Source: Neorhizobium petrolearium (lineage in GTDB: Bacteria; Pseudomonadota; Alphaproteobacteria; Rhizobiales; Rhizobiaceae). From it: a stretch of DNA of 64,000 nt. Under the pieces are notes generated by a model. That model ran no database searches and had not been told where the DNA came from. It was given only the letters and a program-made list of their open reading frames with translations. The DNA is taken from assembly GCF_017873175.1 (NCBI RefSeq), contig NZ_JAGGJW010000014.1:1-64000 (forward strand). Reading direction: 5' to 3'. This document shows, one piece after another, positions 51,593 to 59,756 of the stretch. A program made the position numbers and the translations under genes. Within the stretch, counting starts at the first letter, position 1. Each line of letters begins with the position of its first letter.

Positions 51593-52345
51593 ATGCCTAC
51601 CAAACTTTCCGTCAACCTCAACGCCGTCGCCATGCTTCGCAACCGCCGCGACCTGCCCTGGCCGAGCGTCGAGGGTCTTGGGCGCATTGCGCTTCAGGCG
51701 GGAGCAGCGGGCCTGACCGTGCATCCGCGTCCCGACCAACGTCATATCCGCTTCTCCGACCTGCCGGCCATCCGCGCACTGATCGATGACGAATTTCCCG
51801 ATGCGGAGTTCAACATCGAGGGCTATCCCAGCGAGGATTTTCTGGCGCTTTGCGAAAGGACCGAACCCGAGCAGGTGACGCTGGTGCCGGACGATCCGGC
51901 CCAGGCGACCTCAGACCACGGCTTCGATTTCCGGGCGAGCGGCGAACTCCTGAAACCGATCGTGGCACGGCTCAAAAAGAAGGGCATGCGTGTGTCGCTG
52001 TTTGCCGATGGCGACGGCGATGTCGAGGCGGTAAAGCTCGCCCGCGCGACGGGCGCCGACCGCATCGAGCTTTACACCGGGCCTTACGGGGGGTGCTACG
52101 ACAATCCCGAGCGGGCCGTGCAGATCCTTGATGAGCTTGGCCGGACGGCGGATGCGGCCTTGGCGGAAGGCCTCGGCGTCAACGCGGGACACGACCTGAC
52201 GGTCGCCAACCTGCCGGCGCTCATCAAGCGCATCCCGAAACTCGCCGAGGTTTCGATCGGCCACGGCTTGACGGCGGATGCGCTGGAATACGGCATGGCG
52301 GAAACCGTGCGCCGCTTCCGCCGCGCCTGCGGCCAGGCGGTTTGA
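51593..52345 (+). CDS. pdxJ: Pyridoxine 5'-phosphate synthase
   Basis: PdxJ joins deoxyxylulose 5-phosphate with 3-amino-2-oxopropyl phosphate to make pyridoxine phosphate. The 250-residue barrel begins KLSVNLNAVAMLRNRR, has GLTVHPRPDQRHIR, EFNIEGYPS, QVTLVPDDPAQATSDHGFDF and GVNAGHDLTVANLP, all PdxJ conserved stretches including the catalytic Glu and His positions. ATG 51593 is used. The usual partner pdxA is not in the window. Confidence 0.93.
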   Translation: MPTKLSVNLNAVAMLRNRRDLPWPSVEGLGRIALQAGAAGLTVHPRPDQRHIRFSDLPAIRALIDDEFPDAEFNIEGYPSEDFLALCERTEPEQVTLVPDDPAQATSDHGFDFRASGELLKPIVARLKKKGMRVSLFADGDGDVEAVKLARATGADRIELYTGPYGGCYDNPERAVQILDELGRTADAALAEGLGVNAGHDLTVANLPALIKRIPKLAEVSIGHGLTADALEYGMAETVRRFRRACGQAV

Positions 52346-52401
52346 CCAGTTTTCCTTACGCAATTCAGGATGGAAAGCCGCCACACATTTCGGGAATTGC
52401 T

Positions 52402-53349
52402 CTAAGCCGCTGAAAGCTTCGCCTCTCTGAGATTCAATTCCCAGGTCTGGCCCACGCATTCCGGGCCGAACATTGCATGTCTCTCCTCGGAGACAAGCCT
52501 GAAGCCTGCCGTCTTGTAGATATGGATCGCCGCCGTCAGAATGTCATTGGTCCAGAGCGACAGCTTTTTGTAGCCGGCTAAGGTCGAGAATTTGATGCAT
52601 TGTTCGACCAGCGTCCTGCCAAGCCCGAGGCCACGCACTTCCGGATCGAGATAGAGAAGGCGAAGTTTGGCGACATCGCCGCCGCCATCGGCCACCAGCA
52701 CGGAACCGACCCGTTTGCCGCCTCGTTCCGCGATCCAGCTCCGTTCGCGCTCGGGATTGAAATTGGCGATGAATTTGCCAGCGACCTCGGCGATCAGCGC
52801 CTCGAATTTTTCGTTCAGGCCGTATTCGCGGGCATAGGCGGTCGCCTGCGCCTCTATGAGCCAGCCCATGTCGCCGATCCGATAGGGGCGTATGATGACG
52901 GGCGGGGGGGGAAGGGCGCCGGAAGGATCGAGGATCGCCCGGATTGTCTGCATCGAGTCGACCAGCCTTGCCTGGCTCGCGTCGTCCACATTCTGGAGGT
53001 CATCGGCGATCTGACGACGGGAACGCTCCCCGAGCGTTTCATAGATTTCCCGTCCCATGTCGGTGATATTGAGGATCTGGCTGCGTTTGTCGGCCGGATC
53101 AGGTTCGCTGTCAATGAAACCCGCTTCACGGAACTTCTTGAGGATGCGGCTGAGATAGGCGGGGTCGAGACCGAGATCGCGATTGAGCTCGGTGGCCGAG
53201 ACACGTTCTCTCGCGCCCATTTCATAGAGAATACGTCCCTCGACGAGGGTGTAGGGCGTTGCCAGGTAATCCTTGGCGAGGACACCGATCTTGTTCGTGT
53301 AGAAACGGTTGAAAGCGCGGATGGTATCGATGGTTTCGGGCAAGATCAT
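52402..53349 (-). CDS. MarR-type regulator fused to a GNAT acetyltransferase
   Basis: This 315-residue protein has an N-terminal MarR winged helix (about 1-145; FYTNKIGVLAKDYLATPYTLVEGRILYEM, then RDLGLDPAYLSRILKKFREAGFI). A GNAT domain follows (about 155-310) with LRLLYLDPEVRGLGLGRTLVEQCIKFSTLAGYKKLSLWTND for acetyl-CoA binding and GFRLVSEERHAMFG at the end. This MarR-GNAT type is known in soil bacteria. It may couple acetylation of a small molecule to repression. The start has AAGGAG upstream. A 25-bp palindrome lies in its promoter. Confidence 0.88.
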   Translation of the reverse strand: MILPETIDTIRAFNRFYTNKIGVLAKDYLATPYTLVEGRILYEMGARERVSATELNRDLGLDPAYLSRILKKFREAGFIDSEPDPADKRSQILNITDMGREIYETLGERSRRQIADDLQNVDDASQARLVDSMQTIRAILDPSGALPPPPVIIRPYRIGDMGWLIEAQATAYAREYGLNEKFEALIAEVAGKFIANFNPERERSWIAERGGKRVGSVLVADGGGDVAKLRLLYLDPEVRGLGLGRTLVEQCIKFSTLAGYKKLSLWTNDILTAAIHIYKTAGFRLVSEERHAMFGPECVGQTWELNLREAKLSAA

Positions 53350-53382
53350 GGGCAGAATCTCCTTTTGGAGACTCTGTCCAAT

Positions 53383-53407
53383 ATTTATTTGACTAAGTCA
53401 AGTAAAT
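53383..53407. promoter_or_regulatory. 25-bp palindromic operator of the MarR-GNAT gene
   Basis: ATTTATTTGAC and GTCAAGTAAAT flank TAA (11-bp arms with one mismatch). It sits 34-58 bp before the MarR-GNAT start codon and touches the racemase stop codon, so it probably autoregulates the fusion gene. Confidence 0.6.
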
Positions 53408-54123
53408 CAGGCGGCGACCCGATTGGTCTCGCCCTCGCCCAACGCGAAATCGACCGCAGCTTGGGCATGGATTGCGGTGGAATCGACGCAGGGGAGCGGC
53501 AGGTTTTCCGGATCGAGGAGAAGGCAGATTTCGGTGCAGCCGAGGATGATGCTGTCGGCGCCGGCCGCCTTGGCCTTTTCGATCATCGCCATCGCGCAAT
53601 CGCGCGATCCGTCGAGTACCCTTCCGGCGCAAAGTTCGTTGAAGATGATGTTATGGATGGCGGTGCGGTCGTCCGGGTCCGGAACCATGACGTCGATGCC
53701 GAGCGCCGCCATACGATCGGTATAAAAGCCATGCTCCATCGTGTAACGGGTGGCAAGCAGGAGAGAGCGCTTGAGACCATTCGATTTCAGCGCTTTGGCG
53801 GTTTCATCGATGATATGGATGAGCGGAATATCGACCGAGGCTTGGACTTCGGAGGCGACGAGATGCATGGTGTTGGTACAGATCAGCACGCATTCGGCGC
53901 CGGCGGCTTCGAGGCTTGCGGCACTTCTGGCGAGATGCCCGGCCGCCAGATCCCAGCGGCCGGCTTTCTGCATCTCGACCACCTCGGCGAAATTGACCGA
54001 ATGGAGAAGAAGATCGGCTGATGCGAGGCCGCCGAGGCGGTCGCGCACCATTTCGTTGATCAGCCGGTAATAGACGGCCGTACTTTCGAAACTCATCCCA
54101 CCGATAAGGCCGATTTTCCGCAT
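53407..54123 (-). CDS. Aspartate/glutamate racemase family protein
   Basis: This 238-residue protein has the Asp/Glu racemase fold with IGLIGGMSFESTAVYYRLINE at the N-terminus and the two catalytic cysteines in CVLICTNTMH (about residue 86) and SIILGCTEICLL (about residue 195). It interconverts amino acid enantiomers, most likely aspartate or a similar amino acid; the substrate is inferred. ATG 54123 has GGAG upstream. A palindrome lies in front of it. Its stop touches the MarR-GNAT operator. Confidence 0.88.
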   Translation of the reverse strand: MRKIGLIGGMSFESTAVYYRLINEMVRDRLGGLASADLLLHSVNFAEVVEMQKAGRWDLAAGHLARSAASLEAAGAECVLICTNTMHLVASEVQASVDIPLIHIIDETAKALKSNGLKRSLLLATRYTMEHGFYTDRMAALGIDVMVPDPDDRTAIHNIIFNELCAGRVLDGSRDCAMAMIEKAKAAGADSIILGCTEICLLLDPENLPLPCVDSTAIHAQAAVDFALGEGETNRVAA

Positions 54124-54145
54124 TATTTTCTCCAAAGTAAGAAAA

Positions 54146-54166
54146 AATTAGATTGATCATCTAATT
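54146..54166. promoter_or_regulatory. Perfect palindrome before the racemase gene
   Basis: AATTAGAT and ATCTAATT flank TGATC. It lies 23-43 bp before the racemase start, so it is a likely operator, but the regulator is unknown. Confidence 0.45.
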
Positions 54167-54208
54167 ACATCGGAGAATTTAGATTTGCAATCCAAGCCGG
54201 CAGTTGCC

Positions 54209-55093
54209 TCAGCCGGTCAGCGCCGCCTTTTGCGTTGTGAGATAGGCGGTAAGGTTCTGTGGCTTGCGACCGGTGAGTTTTTCAAAATCGTCTGTCACCA
54301 GGTCGAAATTGCCTGCGCGAATATTGGCGTCGGCCGAGACGAGCATTTGAACGGCGAAACCCGGCAGACCTGCACCGGTCAGCCCATGGGTGAGCTGTTC
54401 GTCGGTGACATGCGCGACTTCGAGTGGTTTCCCCGCCGCCATGGCGACGTGTGCGGCGATTTCCTCCGCAGTCAGCGATTCCGGTCCTGTCAGGGTAAAG
54501 ATCCGGTTTCCGGCCGGTGGATTAGCAAGCACTGCAGCCGCGGCGCGTGCGCAATCGTCGCGCGTGATGTTGGAGACCTTGCCGGCATCCATAGCGGTGT
54601 ACCATGTGCCGACCTGCAGGTTGTGCGGCATGCCCATCAGATAATTGTCGGCATACCAGGAATTGCGCAGGATCGTGTAGGGAACGCCGCTTGCCTTGAT
54701 CGCCTCTTCCGTGCCGAGATGGTCGGGCGCGAAGCTGACGAGCGACTTGTCCGGGTTCGGCATGGATGTATAGACGATATGCCTGACGCCGGCCTTTACT
54801 GCGGCAGAGACGGCAACTTTGTGCTGGGCGATACGTTTGCCGGGTGTCGCGAGTTCATCTGTCGAGATGATCAGCACGCGATCGACATCGGCGAATGCCT
54901 TGACGAGACTTGCTTCGTCGTCGAAATCGGCCATGCGTGTCTCGAGGCCTTTGGCCGCCCAATCTGCGAGCTTTTTGGTATCTCGGCTTGCGGCGACGAT
55001 ATCGCCCGGCTCGACCCCGCTGGTTTCCATGAGGTGATGCAGGACTGCGCGGCCAAGTTTTCCAGCGGCGCCGGTGACGAGGAGTTTGGTCAT
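54209..55093 (-). CDS. NmrA-like NAD(P)H:quinone oxidoreductase (QorB/YtfG type)
   Basis: This atypical SDR has 294 residues with the N-terminal LLVTGAAGKLGRAVLHHL motif and the family segments RVLIISTDE, VSAAVKAGVRHIVYTSMPNPD and GVPYTILRNSWYADNY, all typical of QorB/YtfG. It reduces quinones with NADPH by family analogy. It is divergent from the HxlR gene, the common regulator for quinone/aldehyde stress genes, across a palindrome at 55150. Confidence 0.87.
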   Translation of the reverse strand: MTKLLVTGAAGKLGRAVLHHLMETSGVEPGDIVAASRDTKKLADWAAKGLETRMADFDDEASLVKAFADVDRVLIISTDELATPGKRIAQHKVAVSAAVKAGVRHIVYTSMPNPDKSLVSFAPDHLGTEEAIKASGVPYTILRNSWYADNYLMGMPHNLQVGTWYTAMDAGKVSNITRDDCARAAAAVLANPPAGNRIFTLTGPESLTAEEIAAHVAMAAGKPLEVAHVTDEQLTHGLTGAGLPGFAVQMLVSADANIRAGNFDLVTDDFEKLTGRKPQNLTAYLTTQKAALTG

Positions 55094-55149
55094 CTCAGAA
55101 TTTCCTTCCTGGTAACAAACCGACGCCTTCGGCGCGGTATCGAATGTTG

Positions 55150-55164
55150 GTCTCTAAAAGAGAC
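55150..55164. promoter_or_regulatory. Palindrome between qorB-like and HxlR genes
   Basis: GTCTCT-AAA-AGAGAC is a perfect palindrome. It is centred in the 151-bp divergent gap and is a likely HxlR operator. Confidence 0.55.
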
Positions 55165-55244
55165 TAGCACTAGAATAGGAATTGACTACGTCGTGTAAAG
55201 AAGGCAGTTTTCCGGGAGATCGTTACCTGGAAGGAACCACTCCC

Positions 55245-55655
55245 ATGGTGCTCAAGTCAGCTCACAAACCCATCCTGGACGGCCAGGAATGTGATATGTC
55301 CGGCTGGGATGCCGGCAATTGCCCCGTACGCGATGTGATCGACCGCATCGCCGGCAAATGGTCGACGTTATTGCTGGAGGCTTTGGTGCACCGCCCCTAT
55401 CGGTTCGGCGAACTGCGCCGGCTGGTGCCCGACATATCGCAGCGCATGCTGACCCAGACGCTGCGCGACCTGCAGCGCGATGGCTATGTCGACAGGCAAG
55501 TCTTTCCGACGAAGCCGCCGAGTGTGGAGTACAGGATGACCGATCTCGGCCGTTCCTTGTTTGAGCCGCTTTCCAAAGTGCTGCAATGGGCAGCGGAGAA
55601 TCATCCCGCAGTGAAGGCGGCGCGGGCCAAATACGACGAGACCGAAATCTCTTGA
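55245..55655 (+). CDS. HxlR-family transcriptional regulator
   Basis: This 136-residue winged-helix protein has CPVRDVIDRIAGKWSTLLLEALVHRPYRFGELRRLVPDISQRMLTQTLRDLQRDGYV, the full HxlR core. The Cys before PVRDV is the sensor residue in HypR/QorR-like proteins that respond to disulfide or quinone stress. ATG 55245 has AAGGAA about 9 nt upstream. It is divergent from the quinone reductase gene and probably controls it. Confidence 0.9.
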   Translation: MVLKSAHKPILDGQECDMSGWDAGNCPVRDVIDRIAGKWSTLLLEALVHRPYRFGELRRLVPDISQRMLTQTLRDLQRDGYVDRQVFPTKPPSVEYRMTDLGRSLFEPLSKVLQWAAENHPAVKAARAKYDETEIS

Positions 55656-55663
55656 CGTGAAAA

Positions 55664-55690
55664 AGGCGGCACGAAAGCCGCCTCCTTTTG
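55664..55690. terminator. Intrinsic terminator, bidirectional
   Basis: AGGCGGC and GCCGCCT flank ACGAAA, followed by CCTTTTG. It lies between the convergent HxlR and alcohol dehydrogenase genes. Confidence 0.75.
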
Positions 55691-55705
55691 TTCAGATCGT
55701 TTCGA

Positions 55706-56752
55706 TCAAGCCTTCAGCGAGGCGATGTCGATGACGAAGCGGTAGCGCACGTCGCTCTTCAGGACGCGCTCATAGGCTTCGTTGATCTCGCTGATATTGA
55801 TCTTCTCGATCTCCGAGACGATGTTATGCTCGCCGCAGAAGTCCAGCATTTCCTGGGTTTCCTTGATCGAACCGATCATCGAGCCGGCAAGGCTCCTGCG
55901 GCCTGGAACCAATGAGAAGGCATGCACGGGGACGGCATGTTCCGGAACGCCGACCAGGACCATGGAGCCGTTGACCTTGAGCAGGTTGAGATAAGCGTTC
56001 CAATCGATCTCGGCGCTGACGGTGCAGATGATGAGGTCGAACGTGCCCGCGAGCGCCTTGAACGTCTCGGCATCGCTGGTCGCATAATAGTGGTCCGCGC
56101 CGAGCCTCAAGCCGTCTTCCTTTTTCGACAGCGACTGGCTGAGCACCGTCACGTCGGCGCCCATCGCATGAGCAAGCTTGACGCCCATGTGGCCGAGGCC
56201 ACCCATACCCAAGATCGCAACCTTCTTGCCGGGGCCGGCGTTCCAGTGGCGCAGCGGCGAGTAGAGGGTAATGCCGGCGCAGAGCAGGGGGGCTGCAGCG
56301 TCGAGCGGCAGATTGTCCGGAATCGACAGGACGTAACCTTCCTTGACGACGATCGAATCGGAATAGCCGCCATAGGTCGGCGTTTTGCCGTCGGCTTCGA
56401 AGTCGTTGTAGGTCTGTACGAGGCCGGGCATGTATTGCTCGTTGTCGAGATCGCGGGCGGCGCAACCGACGCAGGAATCGACAAAACAACCGACGCCAAC
56501 GTGGTCGCCGATCTTGAATTTCGTGACAGACGAACCGACGGCGGTCACCGTGCCGACGATCTCGTGGCCAGGCACCATGGGATAATGGGAATTGCCCCAT
56601 TCGTTGCGGGCCTGGTGGATGTCGGAATGGCAGACGCCGCAATATTGGATCGAGATCACGACGTCGTCGGCGTTGGGTTCGCGGCGCTCGAAAGTAAAGG
56701 GCGTCAAAGGTTTCGACGCATCGGTCGCGGCATAGCCTCTTGCAATAGCCAT
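55706..56752 (-). CDS. Zinc-dependent alcohol dehydrogenase (YahK/CAD type)
   Basis: This 348-residue medium-chain dehydrogenase has CGVCHSDIHQARNEWG (zinc ligand), HYPMVPGHEIVG, FVDSCVGCAARDLDNEQYM (degenerate structural zinc site: fewer Cys than usual), and GMGGLGHMGVKLAHAMGADVTV for NADP. It fits the aldehyde-reducing YahK/cinnamyl-alcohol group. ATG 56752 is used. It is divergent from an AraC gene of the YqhC type, across the repeat region at 56835, which suggests aldehyde-inducible expression. Confidence 0.88.
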   Translation of the reverse strand: MAIARGYAATDASKPLTPFTFERREPNADDVVISIQYCGVCHSDIHQARNEWGNSHYPMVPGHEIVGTVTAVGSSVTKFKIGDHVGVGCFVDSCVGCAARDLDNEQYMPGLVQTYNDFEADGKTPTYGGYSDSIVVKEGYVLSIPDNLPLDAAAPLLCAGITLYSPLRHWNAGPGKKVAILGMGGLGHMGVKLAHAMGADVTVLSQSLSKKEDGLRLGADHYYATSDAETFKALAGTFDLIICTVSAEIDWNAYLNLLKVNGSMVLVGVPEHAVPVHAFSLVPGRRSLAGSMIGSIKETQEMLDFCGEHNIVSEIEKINISEINEAYERVLKSDVRYRFVIDIASLKA

Positions 56753-56834
56753 GGAGAGTTCCATTCATTGATTGAGTTGGGAGGGGAATTGGACGAGGCG
56801 GACTATGCCTCGGCTGACCGCAACGGCGTTAGAT

Positions 56835-56866
56835 CGATCCTGCAAGCTTCTTGCACGATCCTGCAA
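56835..56866. promoter_or_regulatory. Direct repeats with 21-bp period (AraC operator)
   Basis: CGATCCTGCAA occurs at 56835-56845 and again at 56856-56866: two 11-bp copies on the same face of the helix. Between and within them TGCAAG-CTT-CTTGCA (56841-56855) is a palindrome. It lies 83-114 bp before the alcohol dehydrogenase start and about 96 bp before the AraC start. Confidence 0.65.
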
Positions 56867-56961
56867 AAGTGAGCGGGGTGGCTATTTGCAGATGCGGAGA
56901 GGCATTCTAAATAGGGACAAACGCAGACAGCGTTTCCATCAGCCCAGGAGGGGTTTCCCGC

Positions 56962-57870
56962 ATGACGCTGCCGTTCAACCCCTATCAGGAAATCGCCTCG
57001 ATCTCAGACCGCTTCGCCTCGGGTGACGGCGAGTACCTGACGACCATCGAAGGCCTCGCGATCAGCCGCCGATCTACGCCGAGCGTGCCCTGCCACGGCA
57101 GCTACCGTCCCTGTTTCGCGATGGTCATTCAGGGCGCAAAGAGCGTGCAACTTGGGGCGGATACCATTAATTACGGTCCCGGTCACTATCTGTTGACATC
57201 GCTCGACCTGCCGGTCGTCTGGCGTGTGGTCGAGGCAAGCCCGGAGACTCCGCATTTCTGCCTGACGTTCGCCATCAACGGCGAACGACTGCTCGACCTA
57301 GTCAGCCGCGCGGGCATAAGACAGCCGAACGTGCCTGCGAGCGGGCAACGCGGCATCGTGGTGAACCATGCGACGCCGGAGCTTCTCGATGCCGCGGTGC
57401 GGCTCATGCGTTTGCTCGATAATCCAGGAGATATCGGGGCGATGGCGCCGTTGATCGAGCAGGAAATCCTCTATCGCATTCTCACCGGCCCGGCCGGCGG
57501 ACAATTGATCAATATCGCTGTTGCAGACAATCACGGTAACAGGATAGCCCGCGCCATCGCATGGCTCCGGGAAAATTTCGCACGGCCATTGCGCATCGAA
57601 GATCTGGCCGAACACGTCAGCATGAGCGTGTCGTCCTTCCATCATCACTTCAAGACGATCACCGCCATGACCCCGGTGCAGTACCAGAAGCGCCTCCGGC
57701 TTCACGAGGCCCGCCGGCTGATGCTGGTCGAGGGGCTGGATGCCGGCAATGCCGGCCATCGCGTCGGCTACCTGAGCCCATCGCAGTTCAGCCGGGAATA
57801 CAGCCGGCTCTACGGCGTGTCGCCGGCAAGGGATATGGACGCGGTGCGCGAGGCCGTTGCCGCGGAATAA
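56962..57870 (+). CDS. AraC-family regulator (YqhC-like)
   Basis: This 302-residue regulator has an N-terminal AraC_N (CupF) ligand domain (about 25-190), with PCFAMVIQGAKSVQLGADTINYGPGHYLLTSLDLPV, and a C-terminal double helix-turn-helix (about 195-295) with PLRIEDLAEHVSMSVSSFHHHFKTITAMTPVQYQKRLRLHEARRLM. It is divergent from the alcohol dehydrogenase; YqhC and YqhD of E. coli are paired like this and react to aldehydes. GAGG precedes the start. Confidence 0.9.
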   Translation: MTLPFNPYQEIASISDRFASGDGEYLTTIEGLAISRRSTPSVPCHGSYRPCFAMVIQGAKSVQLGADTINYGPGHYLLTSLDLPVVWRVVEASPETPHFCLTFAINGERLLDLVSRAGIRQPNVPASGQRGIVVNHATPELLDAAVRLMRLLDNPGDIGAMAPLIEQEILYRILTGPAGGQLINIAVADNHGNRIARAIAWLRENFARPLRIEDLAEHVSMSVSSFHHHFKTITAMTPVQYQKRLRLHEARRLMLVEGLDAGNAGHRVGYLSPSQFSREYSRLYGVSPARDMDAVREAVAAE

Positions 57871-57951
57871 GTTCCGGCCATTTTCGCCGACACATCCGGA
57901 TCCCTCCCTCTTGACGGCCGGCTTTGCCTGCGCCATAAGCAGGTCAAGAAC

Positions 57952-57967
57952 CGTACCGTACGGTACG
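57952..57967. promoter_or_regulatory. TetR operator, perfect 16-bp palindrome
   Basis: CGTACCGTACGGTACG is fully symmetric. It ends 14 bp before the TetR start codon and just before the ribosome site AAAGGA, so the gene is very probably self-repressed. Confidence 0.7.
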
Positions 57968-57981
57968 CAAAGGATATCGCA

Positions 57982-58641
57982 GTGAAACCCGACGCCGCCG
58001 ACATGCCCGAATTTACGCCGCGCCAGAACGCCGTTCTGGAACAGGCGCTTCGGCTGCTTGTGGAAGGCGGAGAGAAGGCGCTGACGACTTCGGGCCTTGC
58101 ACGGGCGGCCAACTGCTCGAAGGAAAGCCTCTACAAGTGGTTCGGCGACCGCGAAGGCCTGCTGGCCGCGATGATCGCTTATCAGGCGAGCAAGGTACGC
58201 ACGCATGAACGCCCCGGTGAACGGCTGACGGTGGATGTGCTGCGCGACCATCTAGAGCTTTTTGCCCGCGATCTGCTGGCAGTGCTTGCCGGCGACGTAT
58301 CGCTTGCGCTCAACCGGCTTGCCATCGGCCAATCCAGCCGTGAAGGTTCCAAGCTCGGCAAGCTCTTGCTGGAGCATGGTCGTCGCCAGATCGACCGTCG
58401 TGCCATGGCTCTCATCGAACAGGGCAAGAGGGCAGGGCTTCTGCGTTTCGACAACGCGGATTCAGCCTACCACACGCTTTATGGCCTGATCGTCTCCGAC
58501 CTGCATGTGCGCATGCTGCTCGGCGAACCCGGCCTCAAGGACAATGCGCGCCAGGCGGAGAGGGCGGTCGACGCCTTCCTGACGCTGCACGGCACGCAGA
58601 AGCAATCGGCGGATGCGCTCGGCGCTTTCGCGGGACGATGA
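57982..58641 (+). CDS. TetR-family transcriptional regulator
   Basis: This 219-residue repressor has a helix-turn-helix (about 10-60): RQNAVLEQALRLLVEGGEKALTTSGLARAANCSKESLYKWFGDREGLLAAMI. The C-terminal ligand domain is of the TetR_C type. GTG at 57982 is the start, with AAAGGA before it. ilvC follows 39 bp later on the same strand. Read-through would place ilvC partly under TetR, but no direct proof exists in sequence. Confidence 0.9.
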   Translation: MKPDAADMPEFTPRQNAVLEQALRLLVEGGEKALTTSGLARAANCSKESLYKWFGDREGLLAAMIAYQASKVRTHERPGERLTVDVLRDHLELFARDLLAVLAGDVSLALNRLAIGQSSREGSKLGKLLLEHGRRQIDRRAMALIEQGKRAGLLRFDNADSAYHTLYGLIVSDLHVRMLLGEPGLKDNARQAERAVDAFLTLHGTQKQSADALGAFAGR

Positions 58642-58680
58642 CGAACATCAACAAATCACACGCATAGGGAAGGAATAACG

Positions 58681-59700
58681 ATGCGCGTTTATTACGATCG
58701 GGATGCCGATATCAACCTCATCAAGGCGAAGAACGTGGCCATCATCGGCTATGGCAGCCAGGGCCGCGCGCATGCGCTGAACCTCAAGGATTCCGGCGCC
58801 AAGAATGTCGCGATCGCCCTGAAATCCGGTTCGGCGACCGCCAAGAAGGCGGAAGCCGACGGCTTCAAGGTGATGACCGTCGCCGAAGCCGCCAAGTGGG
58901 CCGACCTGATGATGATGGCGACCCCGGACGAACTGCAGGCCGACATCTACAAGGCCGAGATCGCCCCGAACATCCGCGACGGTGCAGCGATCGCATTCGC
59001 CCACGGCCTCAATGTGCATTTCGGCCTGATCGAGCCGAAGGCCTCGGTCGACGTCGTGATGATCGCACCGAAGGGCCCGGGCCACACGGTTCGCGGCGAA
59101 TACCAGAAGGGCGGCGGCGTGCCCTGCCTCGTCGCCGTTCACCAGAACGCTTCCGGCAATGCGCTCGAACTCGCTCTCTCCTATGCCTGCGGCGTCGGCG
59201 GCGGCCGTTCGGGCATTATCGAGACCAATTTCAAGGAAGAGTGCGAAACCGACCTGTTCGGCGAACAGGTCGTTCTCTGCGGCGGTCTGGTCGAGCTCAT
59301 CCGTGCCGGTTTCGAGACGCTGGTGGAAGCCGGTTATGCGCCGGAAATGGCCTATTTCGAATGCCTACACGAAGTGAAGCTGATCGTCGACCTGATCTAT
59401 GAAGGCGGCATCGCCAACATGAACTACTCGATCTCCAACACGGCCGAGTGGGGCGAATACGTCACCGGCCCGCGCATCATCACCGAAGAGACCAAGGCCG
59501 AGATGAAGCGCGTGCTGAAGGACATCCAGACCGGCAAGTTCACCTCCGAGTGGATGCAGGAATACCGTTCCGGCATGGCCCGCTTCAAAGGTATCCGCCG
59601 CATGAACGACAGCCACCAGATCGAGGAAGTCGGCGCCAAGCTGCGCGGCATGATGCCCTGGATCGGCAAGAACAAGCTGGTCGACAAGTCAGTGAACTAA
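58681..59700 (+). CDS. ilvC: Ketol-acid reductoisomerase, class I
   Basis: IlvC converts acetolactate and acetohydroxybutyrate to dihydroxy acids with NADPH and Mg2+ in branched-chain amino acid synthesis. It has 339 residues (class I): GYGSQGRAHALNLKDSG at the nucleotide site, APKGPGHTVRGEY, and metal ligands in ETDLFGEQVVLCGG and AYFECLHEVKLIVDLI. The ATG follows GGAAGGAAT. It works with ilvI and ilvH, 16 kb upstream in the window. Confidence 0.97.
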   Translation: MRVYYDRDADINLIKAKNVAIIGYGSQGRAHALNLKDSGAKNVAIALKSGSATAKKAEADGFKVMTVAEAAKWADLMMMATPDELQADIYKAEIAPNIRDGAAIAFAHGLNVHFGLIEPKASVDVVMIAPKGPGHTVRGEYQKGGGVPCLVAVHQNASGNALELALSYACGVGGGRSGIIETNFKEECETDLFGEQVVLCGGLVELIRAGFETLVEAGYAPEMAYFECLHEVKLIVDLIYEGGIANMNYSISNTAEWGEYVTGPRIITEETKAEMKRVLKDIQTGKFTSEWMQEYRSGMARFKGIRRMNDSHQIEEVGAKLRGMMPWIGKNKLVDKSVN

Positions 59701-59718
59701 ACTTTGCGGTTTTGTACC

Positions 59719-59756
59719 GCGCCACGCACGAAAAGCCGTGCGTGGCGCTTTCCTTT
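59719..59756. terminator. Strong terminator between ilvC and the RbsD/FucU gene
   Basis: An 11-bp G+C-rich stem (59719-59729 with 59738-59748) with an 8-nt loop is followed by TTTCCTTTT. It lies between convergent genes. Confidence 0.88.
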
